Origin: Acholeplasmataceae bacterium | GTDB lineage: Bacteria > Bacillota_I > Bacilli_A > Acholeplasmatales > Acholeplasmataceae | Assembly: GCA_021108415.1 (NCBI GenBank) | Contig: JAIOQX010000002.1 | Location: 372,001-436,000, forward strand | DNA: 64,000 nucleotides | Reading direction: 5' to 3' | Part shown: positions 45,529 through 53,264 of the stretch, one piece after another | Numbering within the stretch: position 1 is the stretch's first letter | Layout: each line of letters starts with the position of its first letter | Program-made: the position numbers and the translations under genes | The notes under the pieces: generated by a model | Told to the model about the DNA's origin: nothing | Seen by the model: only the letters and a program-made list of their open reading frames with translations | Database searches by the model: none

Positions 45529-45794
45529 TTAAAAAAATTGAAAGATATTCAATTCACACATTTTTCATAATGAGTATAATACTGTTTATATATCTGATAT
45601 CGTTTGTACTAATAGAAAAAGATATTGCGAAATATGCCGATACTACATATCCAATAGCATCAATTTATTTTACAATTCAATTAATGATCATCATATATGT
45701 ATATAATCTCTATTTAAAAGGAGCTCTACATGTTAGATTTAAATCAAAGATCAAGTATCTTAAAATCAGCAAAAGACACGTTATCAAAAAATAA
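45525..45794 (+). CDS. Two-span phage membrane protein
   Basis: 89 residues with hydrophobic spans at about 12-32 and 44-65 and a strongly basic tail (about 68-89, Lys/Arg/His). It overlaps the previous peptide gene as ATGA and contains the start of the next small gene in another frame. Unknown family. Confidence 0.6.
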   Translation: MIKKIERYSIHTFFIMSIILFIYLISFVLIEKDIAKYADTTYPIASIYFTIQLMIIIYVYNLYLKGALHVRFKSKIKYLKISKRHVIKK

Positions 45795-45879
45795 AAATCT
45801 TGATTGTGAGCAAGTAGCTTACATCTTAAGAGAGTTGTTGAAAAATCTAATTATCAATAAAGTTAATGTTGTTTATTAA
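45730..45879 (+). CDS. 49-residue phage protein overlapping its neighbour
   Basis: Begins MLDLNQRSSILKSAKDTLSK and contains 'CEQVAYILRELLKNLI'. AAAGGAG lies seven bases before the ATG, which is the main reason to accept it. It overlaps the previous gene by 65 bp in a different frame. Predicted all-helical. Function unknown. Confidence 0.55.
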   Translation: MLDLNQRSSILKSAKDTLSKNKNLDCEQVAYILRELLKNLIINKVNVVY

Positions 45880-46137
45880 ATGCCCTTTTGCATTTGATAT
45901 AAAAGTGATACATCTGACTTAGTCTCCCAGATGTATCACATAAAATTTATTTTCATTTATTCCCCCCCTGGTGCTGAGCACCCACCATAAAAGGCTCAAT
46001 CTCTTTCAAAGTTAGCTTGGTGATCTGTACTATCAGAACCTGACATATTTAAATGAAATAGGGCTAGATAATATTTACCAGCCAAGACTATTTATAAATG
46101 AAATATCTTATATACCTTTAATAGATTGGAGCAAAGT
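45880..46137 (+). other. Gene-free structured region of the phage
   Basis: No credible gene. It holds the hairpins AAATGC-CCTTTT-GCATTT (45880-45897) and GTGATACATCTG/CAGATGTATCAC (45906-45940), a CCCCCCC run near 45962 and GGTGCTGAGCACC (45970-45982). Next comes a less AT-rich stretch up to about 46090. The second hairpin, 12 perfect pairs, could end the early transcript. The rest could encode a small RNA or hold a replication signal. Confidence 0.5.
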
Positions 46138-46398
46138 ATGAAATACAAAAAATATGTATATGTGATATATTCACAGTCAAAAAAAATGATAATCGGTTTA
46201 TTTTCGTCTCAAAAAAGACTTCATGACTGGGCTATTGAAAATGAATTGAAAGTTTATAATGATTTTTTTTCAAGTAAAATTAGACATGATAATCATTTTT
46301 CTAATCGAAATTATGATTTGATTCCAGTTAAAATACCTTTAGATGAAACTTGCGATAATTTGTTAGCTGATTACCTTGGAAAAACTAATCAGGATTAA
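46138..46398 (+). CDS. Small phage protein, unknown
   Basis: 86 residues. 'MKYKKYVYVIYSQSKKMIIG' then 'FSSQKRLHDWAIENELKVYN' and a basic middle. The ATG at 46138 has GGAG six bases upstream; an in-frame TTG at 46126 would overlap that site. It is the last gene before the iteron-like repeats. I recognise no family. Confidence 0.6.
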   Translation: MKYKKYVYVIYSQSKKMIIGLFSSQKRLHDWAIENELKVYNDFFSSKIRHDNHFSNRNYDLIPVKIPLDETCDNLLADYLGKTNQD

Positions 46399-46487
46399 TT
46401 TTTGCAAAACTTTACTGCAGAACTATTTTGCAAAAAGTTACCAGGTAAAACAACTTTGCAAAAAGTTAACGTGTAATTTTTGCAAAA
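46399..46487 (+). repeat. Four iteron-like TTTTGCAAAA repeats
   Basis: The core TTTGCAAAA starts at 46401, 46427, 46455 and 46479. Copies 2 and 3 extend to TTTGCAAAAAGTTA. Spacing is 24-28 bp, near two to three helical turns. The core is itself a palindrome. They lie immediately before the two replication-like genes, as iterons do in plasmids whose initiator binds its own upstream repeats. They could alternatively be operators. Confidence 0.7.
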
Positions 46488-46518
46488 TGTATCTATAGAT
46501 AATGAAAGGATGCATCAT

Positions 46519-46896
46519 ATGAAACGATTTGAAATGTTTAAACATATAACAGTAAAGCAAATGCTTGAGACATTGCTTACTAAAGAACAGATAGAACAAA
46601 TTACACCTGATATTACCGAATTCATGAATCACGATCACAAATTACCTATAGAAGTGTTAAATGTGATCGTTACAAAATCTCTTATCATGACACTTAACAA
46701 AGGCAATCTTCCAAATGCAGCTTACATGAGAAAAGTTACTGAAAGCTTTAGAAACCAGGGAGCAACTAATCTTGCATCTGCAATCTCAAAAATGGATAGA
46801 GATAAAGAATTTGCTTTAAAACAAATTAGAACAATGAAGCCAATCGAATGGCTTGATGATTATACAAAACAATTAGAACAAATGGAGAATTATTAA
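46519..46896 (+). CDS. Small DnaB/DnaD-like replication protein
   Basis: 125 residues from the ATG at 46519 (AAAGGA eight bases upstream). 'LPIEVLNVIVTKSLIM' followed by 'GNLPNAAYMRKVTESFRNQGA' and 'NLASAISKM' parallels the C-terminal module of the host DnaB at 16389-17546 ('GIINVILMLVLKQKEGVLPG', then 'KYMETVLHDWLNRGI', 'TTEDALN'). The N-terminal 35 residues ('MFKHITVKQMLETLLTKEQ') are helical. In Firmicutes such modules help load the replicative helicase. The pairing is by eye; a profile search would decide. It abuts the initiator-like gene. Confidence 0.6.
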   Translation: MKRFEMFKHITVKQMLETLLTKEQIEQITPDITEFMNHDHKLPIEVLNVIVTKSLIMTLNKGNLPNAAYMRKVTESFRNQGATNLASAISKMDRDKEFALKQIRTMKPIEWLDDYTKQLEQMENY

Positions 46897-47573
46897 TGAC
46901 ACAAAACACAGGCTTTATCCTAAATGGTTTACCAATTGAATATTTAAACATCCAAATGAATGAACATTATCAAAAAGATAGTGCATTTATTGCTGTCAAA
47001 GCTGTAGAGATGTTTTTAATTGAATATAGTCAAACAGGACTCGTAACTTATTCAAATAACGAAATTATGAATAGACTAGAGTGTAGTAAAAGAGGACTCC
47101 AAATCGCATTGAATCAATTAGAAGCTGTAGACCATAACGGTCATAAAATATATGATATCATTGAGCGTACGTATGCTGATCCTGAAAAAAGAAATAGAAC
47201 TGGAATTAAAGTCAATATTGATACTGCTATTAAATGGCTATCTGCTAAGAATAAGGATGTTTCTCATTTACAAAGAGGAAACTTGTTTAAGCATTTTGTA
47301 CATCAATCAGTTATTGTAGTCAGAACATATGCTAAGAAACTCAGAAAAGCAATTGAAGCAGTAAAGACAGCTAAGAATAAAGCGAAATGGGAAGCCATAA
47401 TTAATGATTTAAACAATGAGAAAGCTGAACATGAGAGTTATATCAACAAGTGTGTTAAAAGAGCAAAAAAGGCACTTAAAAAAGGTGTTAAAGAGTTTGC
47501 AGATGGTGAACTGAAATCTAGTTACTGGGAAACAGTTATTGGTTTTGGTTTTACACCGCCTAATCATGCTTAA
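46896..47573 (+). CDS. Winged-helix replication initiator-like protein
   Basis: 225 residues. 'VTYSNNEIMNRLECSKRGLQ' then 'IALNQLEAV' (about 48-75) reads as a winged-helix domain like those of plasmid RepA/phage initiator proteins. 'NRTGIKVNIDTAIKWL' follows as the wing region. The C-terminal 90 residues are a basic coiled coil. It starts one base inside the previous stop. No HUH His pair plus catalytic Tyr typical of rolling-circle Rep is present. Together with the repeats at 46399-46487 it suggests initiator binding at iterons. It might instead be a transcription regulator. Confidence 0.5.
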   Translation: MTQNTGFILNGLPIEYLNIQMNEHYQKDSAFIAVKAVEMFLIEYSQTGLVTYSNNEIMNRLECSKRGLQIALNQLEAVDHNGHKIYDIIERTYADPEKRNRTGIKVNIDTAIKWLSAKNKDVSHLQRGNLFKHFVHQSVIVVRTYAKKLRKAIEAVKTAKNKAKWEAIINDLNNEKAEHESYINKCVKRAKKALKKGVKEFADGELKSSYWETVIGFGFTPPNHA

Positions 47574-48162
47574 ACTGAATATTTAACCAGGACACAATCC
47601 ATGTGTCCCTTTAAGCTTTGTTAAAATTGATAAAATCGATCATAAATAAAGACATCTGACACAAGGTGTCTTTTTTGATGCTGAAAAATTATATACATTG
47701 CATTCGAAAATGTAATAGATTGCCCTCGTGTTTTTGATTGCCCTCGAAAAGGATATCGATATCAAGCAGATAAGTTATATCTATATATTTCGTTTGCCCC
47801 ATAATAATTGGAAGTATCTTTAATTGATAAATCAATTAAATCTACTTCTTATTAAATAAGGAACGATATTAATGTGTATCAGAAGCTTAGATATAAATCT
47901 CGCTAATGATACCGCTATGTTAGCTAAGTTATTTGGGACGATATAAAGGCAAAAGATAAAACATCCTTAAACCGATAAAGTGCTGTGCACTTTAAACCTG
48001 CATGCCTACCTAATCCTTGATAAATCTAAGCTATAATATCCGGTAGGCATGAACTAGTACTCATGTTTACTATACTAATCACTTAAAACTCAAAATACGA
48101 GGTATATCATATTTTAAAACATAAAAAACTAGAACATCTGCATCATTTAAAAAGGGGGTTTT
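47574..48162 (+). other. Hairpin-rich phage intergenic region (candidate origin / packaging region)
   Basis: 589 bp without a credible gene. In order: GGGACACATGGATTGTGTCC-type hairpin (47591-47611), terminator GACAC-AAG-GTGTC-TTTTTT (47658-47676), two GATTGCCCTCG direct repeats (47718-47728, 47736-47746) and palindrome GATATCGATATC (47752-47763). Further on are a long stem GAAGTA...TACTTC (47811-47847), AAAGTGC-TGT-GCACTTT (47977-47993) and CATGCCTACC...GGTAGGCATG (48001-48051). Filamentous phages keep origins and the packaging hairpin in such a region before the coat gene. Which element does what is not shown. Confidence 0.65.
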
Positions 48163-48207
48163 ATGACAACATTGACTTATTATGATAAAAAAATAATAGA
48201 TACATGA
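48163..48207 (+). CDS. Possible 14-residue leader peptide before the coat gene
   Basis: ATG at 48163 behind AAAAAGGGGG encodes MTTLTYYDKKIIDT and stops at 48207. The stop lies in the hairpin GATACAT-GAA-ATGTATC (48199-48215), which ends nine bases before the coat ribosome site. Translation of the leader would disturb the hairpin. This suggests a control device but is not proven to be translated. Confidence 0.45.
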   Translation: MTTLTYYDKKIIDT

Positions 48208-48238
48208 AATGTATCAATTTAAGAAAGGAGAATCCTCT

Positions 48239-48469
48239 ATGACTAAAAAACAAAAGGCTAAATTTGTTAAGTATGTGATGTTAGCTATCGCAGTTTTCTT
48301 TTTAGCTGTTTTAGTGATCCCTCAATTATCAGTTGCAGCTACGGCTCCAGCCTGGTGGATTGAAACTCACAACTTCTTTAGTAATTTAGGCTCTAACTTT
48401 AAGGAAAACTGGATGCTTTATGTATTTGTTTCAGTTTTAGTTGTTGGCGTTTTGAAGTATAAGAAATAA
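48239..48469 (+). CDS. Major coat protein of filamentous phage
   Basis: 76 residues. A basic start MTKKQKAKFVKY and a hydrophobic core lead to a signal peptidase site near 'LSVAATAPAWW', leaving a mature protein of about 43 residues. This has an amphipathic acidic/aromatic N part, one membrane span (MLYVFVSVLVVGVL) and the basic end KYKK. That is the exact architecture of pVIII-type coat subunits. The ATG at 48239 follows AAGGAG; an in-frame ATG at 48209 lies in the leader hairpin. A terminator follows, as after gene VIII in Ff phages. It is likely the most abundant virion protein. Confidence 0.88.
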   Translation: MTKKQKAKFVKYVMLAIAVFFLAVLVIPQLSVAATAPAWWIETHNFFSNLGSNFKENWMLYVFVSVLVVGVLKYKK

Positions 48470-48486
48470 TTTATACATTGATTGAT

Positions 48487-48510
48487 GGCGACAATTTTTT
48501 GTCGCCTTAT
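48487..48510 (+). terminator. Terminator after the major coat gene
   Basis: GGCGACAA-TTTT-TTGTCGCC followed by TTATTTT, 18 bp after the coat stop. It would keep coat mRNA high and minor protein mRNA low. Copy 2 counterpart: 61428-61451. Confidence 0.85.
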
Positions 48511-48564
48511 TTTCTCGAATAATAGTATCTGCTATTAAATATATAAAAAACATGGAGGTTTACA

Positions 48565-50493
48565 ATGAGAAAAAAAATACTTTTAATTTTTACATTACTT
48601 TTAATTTTTACGGTATCTCTATCACTAGATAGTTATACATACACTGATGATGATTTGGTCTATACATGGGAAGATACAACTATCACAGTTAATGGACTCA
48701 CGCTTGATATAGACTCATCCACTCAGATATGGCAATTAAGCGGTACAATGACAAGCACACAAGCAATGATGTCATTTACTCAAAGTTTATATACTGCAAA
48801 TGATGAATCATCAAGCTTGTCTGATGTTGAGGATTATATTATACAATATAAAAATATTACATCTGTATCAATGGATGCAGATGTAATAAAATTAACATAT
48901 AATTCAAATACAAATGCTGTAAACGGGTATGCATCACAAACTATATATCAAGATGAAGTGCTTAATGATAATTATGTTGTAATGAATAGCGACATGACAC
49001 CAAGCAATCCAGTTATAAATACATATGGAGCAGTTGGGGATGTGATTGATATATCTTTTTATATGAATATCTATGATTATGATACACATACAATCAATGA
49101 TGTAAATATATTTGATACAAATATGACAACCACTGTAGGATCTCTTGATATTACTATTACAGAGTTTAATACAATCACTTTAAATGGCAACTCATCATCA
49201 AGTGAAGCATCTATTAATTTAACATCATATTTGACAGATTTAGACAGTAACAAAAATTACTTAGTGAAATATGAATATGTAAGCGGAACTATGACCGACT
49301 CTGTAGGGCAAAAAATCCGACCAATTAAAATTAATGATATAAATACTCTTGTACTATCAGAGGCAAATATGACTACATTTGCAGCATATAGTACTCCAGT
49401 TATTACAGCTTTAACAATCGAGCCATATATCTCTGGAAATGTAAGTTATACAGATTTTGTGTACAAGATTTTGCTTGAAGAAATTGGAGCAGTTGAAGCG
49501 GTAGAAACTGTGGGCTATACTGTTTTTATTGATGATTATACATCTACTGGATCAGGGCTTACAATGTCTATATCTGATGGCAATAAAATCACAATTGATG
49601 GAACTACTACATCAGCTGATATTTTATGGGATTTAAGCGGACATCTAAATGATGCAGATCCAGTTACTGCTTCTAATTATATATTAAGTTATGAATATGT
49701 AAGTGGTACGATTACATCAACAGATGATGCAGCATCAGTTTTTAATTTCTTATTTTTTATTGATGATACCGAAAGTTATGATGCATCTTTATTTAATGCA
49801 ACACAATATGATAATGATAAAAACTACCGAGTATCAGGTAGTGATTTCTTATCTTTAGCTGTTCAGTTAAGTGGTGCAATCAGTGAAACAATTACTTTTG
49901 ATAATCTAGTATATACTTATACTCTTGTTGAAGCTACTGAAGAAGTTGACGCTACTGTTAATTATTACATCGATGCATCAATTGATAGTACAGTAGTAAG
50001 TACAGTTGGTGCATCTATTACAGCTCCAAGCATTCCAGTATTAGCAGATCATATTTTTATAGGTTGGTATTTAGAGGATACTTTTACAACATTATATGAT
50101 TTTAACAGTGATGTTGTAGGTTCTGCAGTATTTAATTTATATGCAAAATTTGTTGCAGATACATCAGATGTATATACAATCTCATTTGATTCAAACGATG
50201 GATCGTTAATTGATGATCGACTTGTAATATCTGGGGAAGCTATCACAGCTCCAACAGCTCCAACTAGAACTGGTTATACCTTTAATGGTTGGTATAGTGA
50301 TGAAGCACTTACGACTATCTATGATTTTGAAAGTTTAGTATCAGCTGATGCAACACTATATGCTAAATGGACTGCTTCTTCTATTAGTACACCAACAGCT
50401 CCATCTGATGGCTTTTCTATATATCAGATCATGTTTTTTGGAGTAGGCGTTGCAATTCTTAGTTATTTGATTTTTAAAGGCTCAAAAAAATGA
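48565..50493 (+). CDS. Large secreted virion protein, candidate adsorption (pIII-like) protein with repeat domains
   Basis: 642 residues. A signal peptide (about 4-20) is followed by three diverged beta-domain repeats recognisable by 'YILSYEYVSGTI'- and 'YLVKYEYVSGTM'-type ends (about 30-160, 185-310, 320-450). Two InlB-type (Listeria-Bacteroides) repeats are at about 485-535 and 540-590 ('FNGWYSDEALTTIYDF' and 'LYAKW'). The C terminus is a membrane span (about 612-635) with the end KGSKK. N-terminal exposed domains on a C-terminal anchor are the plan of filamentous phage adsorption proteins. Very Asp/Ser/Thr-rich. GGAGG precedes the ATG. It overlaps the next gene as ATGA. Confidence 0.75.
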   Translation: MRKKILLIFTLLLIFTVSLSLDSYTYTDDDLVYTWEDTTITVNGLTLDIDSSTQIWQLSGTMTSTQAMMSFTQSLYTANDESSSLSDVEDYIIQYKNITSVSMDADVIKLTYNSNTNAVNGYASQTIYQDEVLNDNYVVMNSDMTPSNPVINTYGAVGDVIDISFYMNIYDYDTHTINDVNIFDTNMTTTVGSLDITITEFNTITLNGNSSSSEASINLTSYLTDLDSNKNYLVKYEYVSGTMTDSVGQKIRPIKINDINTLVLSEANMTTFAAYSTPVITALTIEPYISGNVSYTDFVYKILLEEIGAVEAVETVGYTVFIDDYTSTGSGLTMSISDGNKITIDGTTTSADILWDLSGHLNDADPVTASNYILSYEYVSGTITSTDDAASVFNFLFFIDDTESYDASLFNATQYDNDKNYRVSGSDFLSLAVQLSGAISETITFDNLVYTYTLVEATEEVDATVNYYIDASIDSTVVSTVGASITAPSIPVLADHIFIGWYLEDTFTTLYDFNSDVVGSAVFNLYAKFVADTSDVYTISFDSNDGSLIDDRLVISGEAITAPTAPTRTGYTFNGWYSDEALTTIYDFESLVSADATLYAKWTASSISTPTAPSDGFSIYQIMFFGVGVAILSYLIFKGSKK

Positions 50494-51203
50494 AAAAAAT
50501 AACAGTGCTTATTTTAGCATTGTTAATGATATTTACGATGCAAATCACATCACATGCAGATGCAATTAATATTGTTGGCCCTGGTGTGATTCATAAAGAA
50601 AAAAATCAAGCATTGACAATGACAGCTATACTTGGATTATATGAGTCAGATGTCATGATATTAGAGGATAATTATACTGGGTATGGGAACATACCTGGTA
50701 TATACACTCTTACATTAAAACAAAATACAATAACCAAAGAAATAGAAATTCACGTATTAAATGATTGGGGAAATTTGCAAAACTCAACTGATGTAATATG
50801 TCTTACTGATTATAAAGATATACACATCGTAAATGATAGAATTTTGACACCTTATGAGATTGTATATTATTTGCTCATGAGTACTGGATATTTTGAAAAT
50901 ACATCACAATTTTATTATGAATCATTAATAGATACATACAGTGGAGCAGTCAATGAAGATGGAACTATTGATATTGGGATGTATGAGTTTTCATTTAAAG
51001 CAACATTTTTCACTGGATATGAAGCTACATATCACTCAGATATATATGTAATACAGGCTAGAGAAATATCCGGCTCAATACTTGAACCACCAACAACAAA
51101 TGCAGATGTTTTAATAAAAGCTTTCCCGTGGTTTCTTGGAGTAGTAATATTAATTTATTTATTCTCAAAACGAAAAAAAAAGAATCGAGGTTATGACTTT
51201 TGA
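50490..51203 (+). CDS. Secreted, C-terminally anchored phage protein
   Basis: 237 residues: signal peptide (about 4-21, 'LILALLMIFTMQITSHA'), a beta-rich domain, then one membrane span near 211-227 ('PWFLGVVILIYLF') and the basic end SKRKKKNRGYDF. Translationally coupled on both sides. The position between two large virion proteins suggests a minor structural or adsorption subunit. No family recognised. Confidence 0.7.
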   Translation: MKKITVLILALLMIFTMQITSHADAINIVGPGVIHKEKNQALTMTAILGLYESDVMILEDNYTGYGNIPGIYTLTLKQNTITKEIEIHVLNDWGNLQNSTDVICLTDYKDIHIVNDRILTPYEIVYYLLMSTGYFENTSQFYYESLIDTYSGAVNEDGTIDIGMYEFSFKATFFTGYEATYHSDIYVIQAREISGSILEPPTTNADVLIKAFPWFLGVVILIYLFSKRKKKNRGYDF

Positions 51204-53044
51204 AAAAATTAATCTTAATCCTATTAATGATTTCCATATCTTTTTATATAAGTCTCAATATAGTAGCAAGTGAAATTGAGACTCAAATACTAGATATTAC
51301 AAGTCAATTTAACACATGGACTTTAAAAAATAATGGCGACGTCTATTATATCGAATCTAATCGAGTCATAAATAGTGCAGAATCTATCGAAATAGAATTA
51401 GGTACAACTTTCTCTGCATCTGATGCAGAGTACTATGATGCAGATGGAGATGGAGAAATGGACGATCTTAATCCATATCATAATATAGCGAATGCTTTTG
51501 TAGCATCATACGGAACTGAAACAAGTAGAATCACAGTATATTCTACTTTAACATCAACTACAATTATTGATACTTTTAATCTTACATACGAAGCCTATGA
51601 AGCAACTGAAACTCTATGGCTAAATTCTCAAACAATGGCTGATCCTGATTGGGGAGCTTCTTTTGATTTAGATACATACTATGCTTTATCTATTGTTCTA
51701 TCTGATGCACTCTCAAGTGACCAAAGAAACAGAATAGTTGATGTCTTTAATAGTGGTGGAGCTTGGGGATCTATGATACCAGGTGAAACATATCTTTTAA
51801 ATATCATTGCTAATGTAGTATCAGTTTATATTGATCCAACAATTGCTTCTGATTTGGAATTACTTCCTAACACATATGGATCTATCTTTGATGAGATCAA
51901 TCAAATGGGAGATGTGTCTATCGATGCTCTTAATAATTATGAGATAGATATATCAATAAGCTATGACACAATCTATTATTTAAGATATACTTTTAGTGAA
52001 AATACTGATATGACAATATTTAATAATGCATATGAGGCTTTTTACTATACATATAACGATCAACATTTTATTGTATTAAATCACGGTACTCAATCATTAT
52101 TTAAAATGAATAATTGGGCTACACAAAGTTTTATCCCCTATACGATCTGGAACTTAGATACAAATGAACTTGTAGAGCATAATCAAGTTAATGTCTATCT
52201 ACATTTAAAATTAGGAGATGCAAATCATATTATCGGATACTTTTATATGGACGATTTTGTGATTGATAGACTTTTACAAGTTTCTACTGTTTTCAACTAT
52301 CGATGGGATCCACTTGTTGGATCTAAATCCGATTGGATACCACAGGCTGTTATTCTTGAAGATGATACTTTAGTAAATCCAAGTGTTGCTTGGCAATACT
52401 CAGCAGCTGCAACTAGTATAGCTGCAACAGCTACAATAGCTGGTATTTTAGGTGCCACTGGTGTTGGGATAACTGTAGCACTTCCAGTATTACTCATTGG
52501 AGGTATTGTATCAGCATATTTTACTTATGTTGCTTTTGATTATGACGGGTCTCTTATTAGTGGATCTACAACAGAGATACAAGAAGCAAATCCAGATGCT
52601 GAATTATTAAATGAAATAACTACAGCTTATTCAAATCATGATGATGATTTCACTTCAGTAAATTTAAGTGAGTTCCCTTTATGGAAACTTGATTTTGGAG
52701 CATATAATAAAGCTCTAAATACTGCAGAAATTGATGCTGAATCAGTTAATGTTATCACAATGAGTTATATGTCAGATGGTCAGGTTTATGTCTTGGAAGC
52801 AGATAAAATAAATACAAATGCAACCGTGGATGATTATCTAAATCCAGATAATGATTCTACGCTATTTAATCCTACAGGAACTGATCCATTGTTTAATATT
52901 GTTATACCTTGGTATTATTGGCTAGGTGGTGGCATACTTGCTTATCTATTATTTAAAGATTTAAAATTAGCTAAAAAGCCTGGTCTAGTCATTTTAATAC
53001 TTGCAGTAATCATATATGGCTTATTAAAATTGGGACTGATATAA
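51200..53044 (+). CDS. Large secreted membrane protein of the phage virion module
   Basis: 614 residues starting at a TTG that overlaps the previous stop (TTGA), with GAGG upstream. Signal sequence at about 3-21. A middle hydrophobic region (about 390-450) includes an Ala/Thr-rich part 'AATSIAATATIAGILGATG' and 'VALPVLLIGGIVSAYFTYV'. There are two further spans at the C terminus (about 570-590 and 597-613). It is too large for a typical pVI. It may be an assembly or tip protein. The Ala/Gly hydrophobic region resembles membrane-penetrating segments, a speculative remark. Confidence 0.65.
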   Translation: MKKLILILLMISISFYISLNIVASEIETQILDITSQFNTWTLKNNGDVYYIESNRVINSAESIEIELGTTFSASDAEYYDADGDGEMDDLNPYHNIANAFVASYGTETSRITVYSTLTSTTIIDTFNLTYEAYEATETLWLNSQTMADPDWGASFDLDTYYALSIVLSDALSSDQRNRIVDVFNSGGAWGSMIPGETYLLNIIANVVSVYIDPTIASDLELLPNTYGSIFDEINQMGDVSIDALNNYEIDISISYDTIYYLRYTFSENTDMTIFNNAYEAFYYTYNDQHFIVLNHGTQSLFKMNNWATQSFIPYTIWNLDTNELVEHNQVNVYLHLKLGDANHIIGYFYMDDFVIDRLLQVSTVFNYRWDPLVGSKSDWIPQAVILEDDTLVNPSVAWQYSAAATSIAATATIAGILGATGVGITVALPVLLIGGIVSAYFTYVAFDYDGSLISGSTTEIQEANPDAELLNEITTAYSNHDDDFTSVNLSEFPLWKLDFGAYNKALNTAEIDAESVNVITMSYMSDGQVYVLEADKINTNATVDDYLNPDNDSTLFNPTGTDPLFNIVIPWYYWLGGGILAYLLFKDLKLAKKPGLVILILAVIIYGLLKLGLI

Positions 53045-53045
53045 A

Positions 53046-53264
53046 ATGCCTTGGGGATTATTTAACTGGATAGCTGATAACTGGCAACTTGTAATCATTT
53101 TTTTTCTATTACTGTTTATTCTAGGTATGACAGGTATTATTACTAAATCTATAAGAAGAGCAAAAGATGGCCTAAAAGAAACGTTTAACCCTTTAGGCTT
53201 TTTGGTATTTTGTATCATCATTTATTTTATATTTCTATTTATAAGAGATTTAGGGGTAATATGA
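53046..53264 (+). CDS. Small phage membrane protein
   Basis: 72 residues, starting MPWGLFNWIADNWQLVIIFF, with hydrophobic spans at about 13-33 and 52-70 and a basic loop between ('KSIRRAKDGLKETF'). It lies one base after the previous stop and overlaps the Zot start by 4 bp. The place just before the Zot gene corresponds to pVI-type minor coat genes in other filamentous phages, but this is position only. Confidence 0.65.
   Translation: MPWGLFNWIADNWQLVIIFFLLLFILGMTGIITKSIRRAKDGLKETFNPLGFLVFCIIIYFIFLFIRDLGVI

Noticed and set aside
46399-46487. CRISPR array
   Set aside because: The repeats are about 10-15 bp with related AT-rich spacers and no cas genes; iteron-like repeats fit better.
46519-46896. 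HDH in 'FMNHDHKLPIEV' as a nicking-enzyme motif
   Set aside because: It lies in a helical protein that fits the DnaB/DnaD module; no Tyr motif follows.
48209-48469. Longer form of the coat protein starting at 48209
   Set aside because: That ATG lies within the hairpin and has no ribosome site, and the AAGGAG before 48239 points to the shorter form.
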